NCBI GenBank assembly: GCA_031275525.1
Contig: JAISOP010000106.1
Coordinates: forward strand, 1 to 17,221
DNA: 17,221 nt
From: Tannerella sp.
GTDB lineage: Bacteria > Bacteroidota > Bacteroidia > Bacteroidales > Tannerellaceae
Direction: 5' to 3'
Made by a program: the position numbers and the translations under genes. The notes beneath the pieces are model-generated. The model had not been told where the DNA came from. It searched no databases and worked only from the letters and a program-made list of their open reading frames with translations. This document shows, in pieces, positions 7,691 to 14,869 of this stretch (the first letter of the stretch is position 1; each line of letters opens with the position of its first letter).

Positions 7691-7713
7691 CCCCCTCCCC
7701 ACAGGGGAGGGGG
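7691..7713. repeat. C/G-run palindrome downstream of the toxin gene
   Basis: CCCCCTCCCC (7691-7700), ACA, then GGGGAGGGGG (7704-7713) form a perfect 10-bp stem. It may help end transcription of the toxin-antitoxin module, although no T-run follows. The G-runs could also form a quadruplex. Confidence 0.7.
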
Positions 7714-7730
7714 AGCGGACGCAACCTTTG

Positions 7731-7868
7731 CCCCGCAGTACACACTGTACTTGCCCCGAAGTACTCACCGTACTTGCCCCGAAGTACACACTGTACTTGC
7801 CCCGAAGTACACACTGTACTTGCTCCGAAGTACACACTGTACTTGCTCCGAAGTACTCACCGTACTTG
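7731..7868. repeat. Tandem array of six 23-bp mini-hairpin units (array 2)
   Basis: Units start at 7731, 7754, 7777, 7800, 7823 and 7846. Each has a linker (CCCCG or CTCCG), then AAGTAC, a five-base loop (ACACT or TCACC), and GTACTT, so every unit can form a 6-bp stem; in the first unit the leading A of the stem is changed to C. The last two units begin GCTCCGAA when the preceding base is included, as the first unit of array 1 does. The 23-bp period shifts the frame at each unit, so it is not protein-coding. Because units abut without unique spacers it is not a CRISPR. With the neighbouring palindromes it fills the gene-free stretch 7666-7968. Confidence 0.9.
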
Positions 7869-7904
7869 CTCCGGAGGCCTTTCGGAGAACTAAGAACTAA
7901 GAGT

Positions 7905-7964
7905 TAAGAACTAAGAGTTGTGCGAAGTGCAGCCATCATTGCTTTGCGCAACTTTTAGTTCTTA
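7905..7964. terminator. Long hairpin between convergent genes, probable bidirectional terminator
   Basis: Arms at 7905-7931 and 7940-7964 pair almost fully (TAAGAACTAAGAGTTGTGCG against its near complement), with an eight-base loop. It is related to the inverted repeat at 3114-3293. It lies between the toxin gene on the plus strand and the end of the minus-strand gene at 7969, a natural place for a shared terminator. Runs of T are short and interrupted, so termination is likely but not proven. Confidence 0.55.
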
Positions 7965-7968
7965 GTTT

Positions 7969-9729
7969 TTAGTTCTTAAGGAGGCATGTCAAAGATCGCG
8001 TTCCTGCCCTTACGATATATACCTGTCCGGTCGGGAGTCCGGCGACAGTACCCGTGCCGTTTATTTCCATCTCACGGAGGAGTTTCCCCTGCAAGTTGAG
8101 TATCCGTACAGTGGTTTTTCCGGGCAGTCCGCTTATCCGGAGCGTACCGTTTTCGGCAGTGAGGTGCATTTCGTGGCCGGTCACCTCCCGGATGTCGGAC
8201 GGTGTATCCAGGTGGACAGTCAGCGTTTTATCTACCGTTTTCCCGTTGGAATTGAAACGGACGGTGATGTGCGCCTCTCCCGTTTGACCGGGTTTTGCGG
8301 TGATTATCAGGCGGTTGTTTCGGACATGCGCGGCGATGGCATCCGTTCGGTCGTTGGCAATCACCCGGCGGGTGATAGCTGCCGCCAGGTTATCCGCATC
8401 GCTTGCCATTCCGCTTAAATCCAGCAGGAATGGCAGGGTAGCGTTTATCGTGACGGGCGTAAAATCGCTGACTGCCGGCGGATGAGAGTCCGGGAAGATG
8501 AACATCGCCGGAAACCAGTAGCGTTCAATCGGCTCGTAGGTATCCAGCACTTCTCCTTCGCTGTCCATACGGTAGAAGAAGTAAGACTGGCTGATGTTAT
8601 CTAAGTAGAGGGCAGCATAAATCCTGTCGTCCAGCGGATGGATGCGTATTCCGGCGCCGTAGAAATAGCGATCATCGCTGCTGCTGTCATACAGCTGAAT
8701 GAAAGTGTTTCTATCGATGTCGTACATATAGAGGAGCGAACAGGTGAACCAGCTCCATTTGTCGGGATTGAAGGTAAAATAGAGGCGGTTGTTTTTGGCG
8801 CTTGCACAGAGCGATCCGGCTGTCCAGGCATACCACGTTTGATTGATCCCGGTATGGACGGGCATATCAATGAGGGCTGTTTCCAGGGTTTCCGGATTGA
8901 TTTTCATCAGCTGATTTCCCTCCCATTTTTCGCCGCTGCTTCCGACATTTCCGTAGGGATAGGTCTGAAAGTCCCGGTTGGAATTTTTGCCCACCCAGAC
9001 TGTACCGTCTTTGCTTTGGGTCATTGTGCTGAAACAGCCGGGGATTACGGTTTCGATGCTGTCCGTTTCGGGATTGATTACCAGGACGCCCCGGTCTTGC
9101 TGGATAGCAAAAACATAATCGTGCGTACGTAGCATCATGCCGATCTGGTTGCGGTAGAGGGCGCCCAGTCCGTCGGCGTTGTCTTCGTTACCGGTAATGA
9201 GGGGGTTTCCGCTTCCGGCGATGCTGTCTTTTATTTCCAGGGCAGCCAGGTCGAAGATGTAGATGCCGTTGGAGGTACCGATGTATCCTTTGGATTCGTC
9301 TACGCCGACGAAGCTGCGTCCATCGGCCAGGGAATGTCCGTCCCGTCCGGCAATAACGGGGATGTGTTTCCTGATTTTCATTGTTCCGGCGTCGGCAACG
9401 ACCACCCGGCCACCCGTCGAAGAGCGTTCACCCGGATCCTGATCCTGTTTGGAGATAATGTAGATATTATCGCCGTAGACAGTCCCGAACTGTGCGGTGC
9501 AGCCTAAGGACAGGTTACCGTTGTCGCCGTTGTTTTTGATCAGTTCGTAATCGAACTGTCCGGTAACGGGATTCAGGAAGTTAATCGAGCTGTTGTTGTG
9601 GCCGAACCAGTCTTCATTGAGAATGAATATCCCGCCGCTGCCGGCCTCTTCCTGTGCCACAGCCTGCCGCCCGGACATAAACGGGAACAGCAGAGCCGTG
9701 AGCAGGTGTATTAAACATGTCTGTTTCAT
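7969..9729 (-). CDS. DUF5074 (BtuG-like) beta-propeller protein with T9SS sorting domain
   Basis: This 586-residue protein has a signal peptide ending RQAVAQ (~26). Residues ~33-415 form a DUF5074/YncE-like propeller with the family's opening motif (IFILNEDWFGHNNSSINFLN), LGCTAQFGTVYGDNIYIISK, VVVADAGTMKI, GVDESKGYIGTSNGIYIFD, RGVLVINPETDSIETVIPG and WYAWTAGSLCAS. Residues ~418-510 form an Ig- or cadherin-like domain. Residues ~516-586 are a T9SS type A sorting domain (LRISGLPGKTTVRILNLQGK, VAGLPTGQVYIVRAG). The family includes the B12-binding surface protein BtuG, whose lipoprotein form is encoded here at 11132-12310, so a role in cobamide capture is likely but inferred. It is separated from the btuB operon by a palindromic element and 167 bases, so it may be transcribed by read-through or from its own promoter. 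Confidence 0.88.
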   Translation of the reverse strand: MKQTCLIHLLTALLFPFMSGRQAVAQEEAGSGGIFILNEDWFGHNNSSINFLNPVTGQFDYELIKNNGDNGNLSLGCTAQFGTVYGDNIYIISKQDQDPGERSSTGGRVVVADAGTMKIRKHIPVIAGRDGHSLADGRSFVGVDESKGYIGTSNGIYIFDLAALEIKDSIAGSGNPLITGNEDNADGLGALYRNQIGMMLRTHDYVFAIQQDRGVLVINPETDSIETVIPGCFSTMTQSKDGTVWVGKNSNRDFQTYPYGNVGSSGEKWEGNQLMKINPETLETALIDMPVHTGINQTWYAWTAGSLCASAKNNRLYFTFNPDKWSWFTCSLLYMYDIDRNTFIQLYDSSSDDRYFYGAGIRIHPLDDRIYAALYLDNISQSYFFYRMDSEGEVLDTYEPIERYWFPAMFIFPDSHPPAVSDFTPVTINATLPFLLDLSGMASDADNLAAAITRRVIANDRTDAIAAHVRNNRLIITAKPGQTGEAHITVRFNSNGKTVDKTLTVHLDTPSDIREVTGHEMHLTAENGTLRISGLPGKTTVRILNLQGKLLREMEINGTGTVAGLPTGQVYIVRAGTRSLTCLLKN

Positions 9730-9788
9730 ATTATTGTATTAAAAAGTATCCATTTCTCTGCTACCGAAGGGAACTAAGAACTAATCTT

Positions 9789-9897
9789 ATGTTAACCTTG
9801 TCATTGCGGCCTCCGAGCCGCAATCCCCTGATTAGTGCACTTAACAGAAGGGATTGCGGGTCAAGCCCGCAATGACAGAAGAAAGTTAACTTAACAT
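9789..9897 (+). repeat. Palindromic ~109-bp intergenic element, copy B
   Basis: It has the same double-hairpin design as copies A and C. ATTGCGGC pairs with GCCGCAAT, then ATTGCGGG pairs with CCCGCAAT, and GTTAAC lies near both ends. Flanking bases extend the symmetry (AACTAAT on the left, ATTAGTT on the right). It begins at the stop codon of the gene at 9897 and is a candidate terminator for the btuB operon. Confidence 0.85.
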
Positions 9898-11132
9898 TAG
9901 TTTTTAGTTCTCCTTTCGACGTGCAGGTCTTCGGCGCGGGAAAGTTCCGTCGAAGTTTCGCCCAACCAGCCGCATTGCTGATTTACCCCCGTATAAACGC
10001 GGATGAAGTCCGCGCCGGGCAACTGCACGCTGTTTCCCTCCCTGTCTACCGCCCATCCAATATCGAAGCTGATTTTATCCTCCCTCTCATTCGGGTGACA
10101 GTCGGCATACCCCCAGTCGTAAGCATACTGCACATAATAAGAGCCGTTACCGCTTTCGTCCACGTAATTATTGGCGAGCCGGGTACCGGAAAATGTCAAC
10201 CTGTCCGGCTCCATCCATCGGGGATAGTACTCCTGCCGGTGATACGTGTTCCGGACGATGTAGCCCCTCTCTCCCCGGTTATCCTCCCAATGGACATACG
10301 TTGTATCCGTGAAAGGCGAATCCGGTTCCGGCGTCGGCGTCTTGTCCGGCGCCGGTCTGTAATACGTGATTTCGTAGCCGTGTCCCGTTTCCGGTTTATC
10401 GTATTCGCTTCCAGCCAGTTCGTACCATTCGTCGTCGGGGATACCGTTTCCGTTGCGGTCTAAGGAGACCATGACGATGCCCGGTTCGCTGCTTCCGCCG
10501 TCTTCCGGGACATTGGGGTTGGGATTGGCTGCCGCGTAAAACGCATTGCCGATGATCTTGAAATCCTTTTTCCCCGGAACGTTGACGACCGTGTGGTCGA
10601 AGCCAAACGTGACGTATCCGCCAAAGCCGCCTAAGGAAATCATCACGTCAACCGTATCGGAAATACAGGCCTGCGCTTTCTGACACATGCTTTCTTCCGT
10701 GTCGCCGACCTCGTACTGCGGCATCGTATTGACAAACTGTCCCGGCGCGGGACGGTATTCATATACCTGCGTAATGTAACGGCTGTAAGCAACCTGCTCT
10801 TCCCAAACGACGATCCGTATGTCATGCTCAACCGGATTGACCGGGTCTGTAAGCCGCAGTTTCAGGAAATATTCCCCCGCCTCTCCGGCAAGGAAGATGT
10901 AATCCCGGTCGGTAGACAACACGCTGTCGTTCCCTGCCCTGTCCTTGACGCTCCATTCATACTGTCCCGGAAATTCGGGGTGCATGATGATCTTCTTCAT
11001 CCGCTCCACGACATACAGATCGTCCACGCCGAGATTGACCATCGGAACGCCCGATGCACAGGAAAGCAGAAAAGCGGAAAAACCGGCAATGAGCGTTTGA
11101 ATGACTCTTTCCATATTTTTCGATGTCTTCAT
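9897..11132 (-). CDS. Surface lipoprotein of the btuB operon (PKD-like plus conserved companion domain)
   Basis: This 411-residue protein has a lipobox LLSC (cysteine 24). Residues ~30-110 look like a PKD/Ig-like domain (YEWSVKDRAGND, GEYFLKLRLTD). Residues ~117-400 are a conserved domain beginning VYEYRPAPGQFVN, with SLGGFGGYVTFGFDHTVVN, DFKIIGNAF, a probable calcium loop DRNGNGIPDDEW, YELAGSEY, ISFDIGWAVDREGNSVQL and GWLGETSTE. The start codon overlaps the btuG stop by one base (TAATG), so the two are coupled. Proteins of this type sit in many Bacteroidales btuB loci. One class of B12-binding lipoproteins (BtuH) is known from such loci, but I cannot say from sequence alone that this is BtuH. 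A surface accessory to B12 uptake is the best reading. The last residues, RRTKN, are encoded by repeat-derived sequence. Confidence 0.85.
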   Translation of the reverse strand: MKTSKNMERVIQTLIAGFSAFLLSCASGVPMVNLGVDDLYVVERMKKIIMHPEFPGQYEWSVKDRAGNDSVLSTDRDYIFLAGEAGEYFLKLRLTDPVNPVEHDIRIVVWEEQVAYSRYITQVYEYRPAPGQFVNTMPQYEVGDTEESMCQKAQACISDTVDVMISLGGFGGYVTFGFDHTVVNVPGKKDFKIIGNAFYAAANPNPNVPEDGGSSEPGIVMVSLDRNGNGIPDDEWYELAGSEYDKPETGHGYEITYYRPAPDKTPTPEPDSPFTDTTYVHWEDNRGERGYIVRNTYHRQEYYPRWMEPDRLTFSGTRLANNYVDESGNGSYYVQYAYDWGYADCHPNEREDKISFDIGWAVDREGNSVQLPGADFIRVYTGVNQQCGWLGETSTELSRAEDLHVERRTKN

Positions 11133-12310
11133 TATTTATATAAAAAAACCAGGTGCGCCGGAATATCCCCCGTACGGACTTTCCATTTCCGTTTACCGTA
11201 TCGGTCATAACAGTACAGGATGCCGCTGGAAACATAATTCTGCGCGTCCGTCACATAAATATCGCCGCTGACCGGATGGATTTGCAGGCCGTAAGGCATT
11301 TCAATATCCCGTTCCGTTCCGTCCGTAATGAAATGCTTCGTAAGCAGCTCTTTCGTCCGGACATGGATAATCCCGTAAGAAATAATGCTTTTCTCCTCTT
11401 TTTCCGACCATTCCGTGCTGTAAAAATAGAGCGAATCGCCTTGAATACACAGATTGCTGCAAGGAATATCCAGCGTATCGGTAACAGCCATTTCGCGGGA
11501 ATTTTTACTCTTCCTGTCCAGAACAAACAGCTGCGACGGAATGCCCTTATAATCCCCGCGCGACGTTACCCAGAGTTTCCCGTAACCGTCTTTTCTAATC
11601 CGGTGCAAATTGATTCCCACCGGTATCTTCTGCACCTGCTTCATGGCGTACATCTCCACTACCGAAACGACACTGTCGTAAGCGGCTTTCCCCGATCCGC
11701 CCCTGTATCCGCCCGAATTGGCGACGTAGATGTATTCCCCCAGAACTTCCAGCTCATCGGGCTGATAGCCGACGATCACTTTTCCGGTCACTTGCAGCGA
11801 AGCCGTATCCACCCGGTAAACGGCTCCCGGCTGCGCGTCCGGATCGATGGCCACGGGGCCAACGTAAGACGACACGTAGGCATTTCCCCGTGAAAAGCGG
11901 ATGTAACGGCAATTCGGAATGTCGATCTGCCCGATGCGTTTGCAGGTGGCAGCTTCCATTACTTCGACTTTATGGGAACAGTTGATAACGGCGTATAATT
12001 TGTTTCCGTAGATTTGAATATCGTTCCCAACGTCGCCCAGTTCCTTAATAACGGTTGGATTGCGTTCCGCATAAAGATTGCGGATATAGAACGCATTCCT
12101 GAAATCCACGTAATCGAGGCTGGACTTGTTGCTTCCCATGTTTCCCTCGTTCAGCACGTACATGCCTGCCGGATTGAGGTCGGGACGAATCGGTTCGGGC
12201 AACAGCTCGTATTCCGAGGGAACAACCAGTTCGTCTTCCCGGCAGGCCGGAAATACGGCCGTGAGGAGAAGCAAAAAAGTGACGAACGACAGGTGAGATG
12301 AATGTTTCAT
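11132..12310 (-). CDS. btuG: BtuG-type surface B12-binding beta-propeller lipoprotein
   Basis: This 392-residue protein has a lipobox FPAC (cysteine 23), so it is lipid-anchored and probably surface exposed. From residue ~48 it shows the DUF5074/YncE propeller pattern: YVLNEGNMGSNKSSLDY, ELGDVGNDIQIYGNKLYAV, VEVMEAATCKRIGQIDIPN, VYRVDTASLQVTGKVIVGYQ and MPYGLQIHPVSGDIYVTD. In Bacteroides thetaiotaomicron BtuG binds cobalamin extremely tightly and passes it to BtuB. The arrangement here, six bases after btuB and behind a cobalamin riboswitch, fits the same job. The stop overlaps the next start. The symbol rests on family plus context, since ligand-contacting residues cannot be checked by eye. 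Confidence 0.85.
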   Translation of the reverse strand: MKHSSHLSFVTFLLLLTAVFPACREDELVVPSEYELLPEPIRPDLNPAGMYVLNEGNMGSNKSSLDYVDFRNAFYIRNLYAERNPTVIKELGDVGNDIQIYGNKLYAVINCSHKVEVMEAATCKRIGQIDIPNCRYIRFSRGNAYVSSYVGPVAIDPDAQPGAVYRVDTASLQVTGKVIVGYQPDELEVLGEYIYVANSGGYRGGSGKAAYDSVVSVVEMYAMKQVQKIPVGINLHRIRKDGYGKLWVTSRGDYKGIPSQLFVLDRKSKNSREMAVTDTLDIPCSNLCIQGDSLYFYSTEWSEKEEKSIISYGIIHVRTKELLTKHFITDGTERDIEMPYGLQIHPVSGDIYVTDAQNYVSSGILYCYDRYGKRKWKVRTGDIPAHLVFLYK

Positions 12311-12316
12311 ATTCTT

Positions 12317-14305
12317 TTACAGTTCAATACTGACGCGAAAGCGGTAATTCCGCTTCGGCATCGGATAATTCAAAACCACATCGTAATCCTGACTGAAAAG
12401 ATTGTTTATTTCGGCGGAGAACTTCATTTTCATACTGTTAATCATTAAAGTCTTCGCCAGAGAGACATCGCTTGTGTACCAGGGCTGCGTATAGTTGTAG
12501 CGGATATTTTCCTGCTGGTTGTAACGTTCGCCGACATAAATAAAACTGTAATTCGCCGACCAGGTTTTCCAGGTAAACATCGCGATGCCGCTTCCGCTGT
12601 GCCGGGGAATATAGGGTATTTGGTGACGGTAATAATTTTTCGTCGGGTCGGTTATATCAATCGCCTGTTGACAGGTATATTGAAGTTTTCCCGTAAGGAA
12701 ACAGCCGTCGGAGAGATTGAAAGTGATTCTGCCTGTAACATCTATCCCGCGAATATCCACTTTGCCCAGGTTGAGCGTTGTCCAGCGGAACTGCTGTCCT
12801 TTCGGATAAGATATAATCTTGTCTTTCACCAGATTATAATAAGCGTCCATTCCGAAATGGAAATGATAAAGGAATTTACTGTTACGGGTAATGTCGCAGG
12901 AAACGCCTGCATTGTACTGGTCTGCATATTCGGGAAGCAGGTAAGCATTGCCCATATCCGTATAATACAAATCGTTGAGCGTCGGCATACGGAACGATTT
13001 CTTGTAAAAGGCGCGAAAAATCCAGCCCCGCTTCCGGAACGGCTGATACGAAAGGAAAAGGGCGGGCGACAATTCCTTTTTATCAATAACATCTTCACGT
13101 TTGCGGGTTTCTTCATCTACATACGTACCCAGGAGGCTTGCCTGTATTTTCAGGCTGCCGGCAAGGCTGAAAGCGGTAGCGGCCGAGAACCAGTGCGTTC
13201 CCCTCGAAATGGACATGTATTCCGAAAGTCCGTTCCAGTGGAAATCATACGCCATCGAAACGTCCCAGTCCGGCGAGAGGGCGTACTTGTTTGCCCAGGA
13301 AAAGTAGATTTCCCGCTGTTTATAGATATTATCGACGTGAATCAACTTGTCGTCGTTGTTGACATAACGGGTATAATCGAAAGCGTATTTCCAGTTTACC
13401 TTTGTACTTAATTGATGGGTCAACTCCTGTTGATAAACGCCCTGGATGAATGAATTTCTGTCCCACAGGCGTTCGCCCCGCCGCCAAACGTTGTTGACAA
13501 TGGCTCCGGGAATGCCCCGTTCCGATTCGTAGTGATAGACATGCACTTTCCACAAGCCGTCGTTGAGGTAGCCATGCACGCTTCCTTCCATGCGTGAAGC
13601 ATCTATATCGCCGTTCTGACGGGTGGCTGTTGTGTCGTAAGCCAGTTCCCCGTCCGGACGCACGCGCCGGTAGCGGAAAGGGTATTTTCCGCTTGCGTTC
13701 ACCCATTCGGCGTTGAACGAGGTGTTGATTTTGTCGCTGATTTTGTATTCGTAAATGATGGACGGATTGAACAGGTCGAACGAGCCGGTTTTCAGTCCTG
13801 CCCGGAAGTTTGTGTTTTTACCGTCTTTGAATTTCGGTTTATAAGTGCTGAGGTAAATGCTTCCCGACGAGCCAAATTCCTTTGCGGACTGGAAGATTTC
13901 GCTTTTTTGTCCGTTGTACAGAGAAATTTCTTCCATGTTGTCCAGCGAAAACTTACCGAGGTCTATTTGTCCGTTTTGAGCGTTTCCCAACTGGATGCCG
14001 TTGTAGAATACGCCCATTTGATTGGTACCCATACTGCGGATATTGACGGTTTTCAGGCCGCCTGTTCCGCCGTAATCCTTGATTTGTACGCCGGAAAAGA
14101 AACGGATGGCGTCGGCGACGGAGAAACTGTTCAGTCTTTCCATTTCCTCGCCTTTCAGTGTTTGAGCGGGGATGATTTCCTTGTAGCGGTTGGCGGTAAC
14201 GACCAGTTCATCCAGCTGTTGGACAGTGTCCACCGGGATTTGCGCCGGCGCAACTCCAATGGAAAATAAAAGGCAAGTCAGGCATAATGCTCTGTGTACA
14301 GACAT
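12317..14305 (-). CDS. btuB: TonB-dependent outer-membrane cobalamin receptor
   Basis: This 662-residue protein imports B12 across the outer membrane using TonB energy. A signal peptide ends GVAPAQ (~22). A TonB box lies at ~31-39 (LDELVVTAN). The plug spans ~45-155 (DAIRFFSGVQIKDYGGTGGL, TVNIRSMGTNQMGVFYNGIQ, GSSGSIYLST). The rest is a 22-strand-type barrel with alternating aromatic strands, ending YRFRVSIEL. The last residue is Leu rather than the usual Phe. There is no N-terminal carboxypeptidase-like extension, so it is BtuB-like rather than SusC-like. The cobalamin riboswitch immediately upstream fixes the likely substrate. The ATG at 14305 directly follows the T-run of a terminator hairpin, so control is by premature termination or by masking the start. 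It heads the operon with btuG and the lipoprotein gene. Confidence 0.92.
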   Translation of the reverse strand: MSVHRALCLTCLLFSIGVAPAQIPVDTVQQLDELVVTANRYKEIIPAQTLKGEEMERLNSFSVADAIRFFSGVQIKDYGGTGGLKTVNIRSMGTNQMGVFYNGIQLGNAQNGQIDLGKFSLDNMEEISLYNGQKSEIFQSAKEFGSSGSIYLSTYKPKFKDGKNTNFRAGLKTGSFDLFNPSIIYEYKISDKINTSFNAEWVNASGKYPFRYRRVRPDGELAYDTTATRQNGDIDASRMEGSVHGYLNDGLWKVHVYHYESERGIPGAIVNNVWRRGERLWDRNSFIQGVYQQELTHQLSTKVNWKYAFDYTRYVNNDDKLIHVDNIYKQREIYFSWANKYALSPDWDVSMAYDFHWNGLSEYMSISRGTHWFSAATAFSLAGSLKIQASLLGTYVDEETRKREDVIDKKELSPALFLSYQPFRKRGWIFRAFYKKSFRMPTLNDLYYTDMGNAYLLPEYADQYNAGVSCDITRNSKFLYHFHFGMDAYYNLVKDKIISYPKGQQFRWTTLNLGKVDIRGIDVTGRITFNLSDGCFLTGKLQYTCQQAIDITDPTKNYYRHQIPYIPRHSGSGIAMFTWKTWSANYSFIYVGERYNQQENIRYNYTQPWYTSDVSLAKTLMINSMKMKFSAEINNLFSQDYDVVLNYPMPKRNYRFRVSIEL

Positions 14306-14343
14306 AAAAAAGCTGTTTTAATTCGACAATTAAACAGCTTTCG
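14306..14343 (-). terminator. Riboswitch expression platform: terminator abutting the btuB start
   Basis: Read on the minus strand, AAGCTGTTTAATT, loop GTCG and AATTAAAACAGCTT form a 13-bp stem with one bulged A, followed by T-residues that run directly into the btuB ATG. The 5' arm (CGAAAGCT, 14343-14336) is also exactly complementary to AGCTTTCG at 14432-14425, a candidate antiterminator. That upstream segment can instead pair with AAAGCT at 14418-14413, which gives a plausible three-way switch. The pairing is seen in sequence. The ligand logic (B12 favours the terminator) is taken from known btuB riboswitches. Confidence 0.8.
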
Positions 14344-14439
14344 TACAAGAATAAATCGACATTTGGGATAAACCTTACAGGAATCAATCGTTTACCTGCT
14401 CTGTTTGTCTCAAGCTTTATTCCTCGAAAGCTCTTAACT

Positions 14440-14636
14440 CATTCGTTTGGCAGGTCTTCTGACTTACTTCTTCTTTGAACGTCCTTCCCGAAGCTGCTTC
14501 TTTAACTTCAGTGGATTGAGTATTGTTCAAAGATTTTGGCGAAGCTTACAGCAGCGGGTCTGTTCAGGATTTGCACCTGATTCCCTTTTCATTTCTTTTC
14601 CGTGGATGCGGAATCGAAACACCAAAACCGGGGCAA
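14440..14636 (-). ncRNA. Cobalamin riboswitch upstream of btuB
   Basis: The minus strand carries the family hallmarks in order. Near the 5' end is GGTTTTGGTGTTT. Then come AAAGGGAATCAGGTGCAAAT and CCTGAACAGACCCGCTGCTG (core, about 14547-14590), a CCACTG segment, GGGAAGGACGTTC (14488-14476), and the B12 box AAGTCAGAAGACCTGCC at 14465-14449. This is the aptamer that binds adenosylcobalamin or another cobamide and represses the downstream uptake genes. Boundaries are approximate to within a few bases because the outer stem P1 was placed by eye. Confidence 0.95.
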
Positions 14637-14665
14637 AGGTACAATAATGATTTTAAATGGGCAAA
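14634..14665 (-). promoter_or_regulatory. Bacteroidales sigma-ABfr-type promoter for the btuB operon
   Basis: On the minus strand TTTG (14665-14662) is followed after exactly 20 bases by TACCTTTG (14641-14634). This matches the TTTG / TAnnTTTG consensus and its usual 19-21 base spacing. Transcription would begin a few bases on, at the 5' end of the riboswitch. Confidence 0.8.
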
Positions 14666-14680
14666 AAAAGGTATTGGGGA

Positions 14681-14735
14681 ATTAAAAACTGCAAACTTCG
14701 CGATGCAATATTGTACGCATCACGAAGTTTGTAGT
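14681..14735 (-). terminator. Terminator between the 499-residue gene and the btuB promoter
   Basis: Arms at 14688-14706 and 14717-14735 pair at 17 of 19 positions (core CAAACTTCGTGATGC) with a 10-base loop. On the minus strand the stem is followed by TTTTTAATT, giving an intrinsic terminator. The arm shares AAACTTCGCGATGCAAT with 3243-3259, inside the other repeat cluster. It insulates the btuB promoter from upstream transcription. Confidence 0.65.
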
Positions 14736-14738
14736 GTT

Positions 14739-14840
14739 ATGTTAACTCTGTCATTGCGGCCTCCGAGCCGCAATCCCCTAATTAATGCACTTAACAGAGG
14801 TTGCGGGTCAAGCCCAATGACAAAAGGAAGTTAACTTAAC
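14739..14840 (+). repeat. Palindromic ~102-bp intergenic element, copy C
   Basis: It is closely similar to copy B and in the same orientation, with GTTAAC near both ends and the GCGGCCTCCGAGCCGC hairpin intact. The second hairpin has lost bases on both sides (AGGTTGCGGG..., AAGCCCAATGAC), so its stem is damaged. It lies ~30 bases downstream of the stop at 14870. With the promoter, riboswitch and terminators it accounts for most of the gene-free stretch 14306-14869. Confidence 0.85.
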
Positions 14841-14869
14841 CGTAGTTTTTAGTTCTCCAACAGTGGTTT

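Noticed and set aside
7731..7868. CRISPR array
   Set aside because: The 23-bp units follow each other without unique spacers, and no cas gene is nearby.
7544..7900. 118-residue plus-strand frame across the tandem repeats
   Set aside because: Its first part overlaps the PIN toxin in another frame. The rest is the translation of 23-bp repeats whose period shifts the frame, so it is not a protein repeat.
12599..13411. 270-residue plus-strand open frame
   Set aside because: It is antisense to btuB, which is certain from its plug, TonB box and riboswitch.
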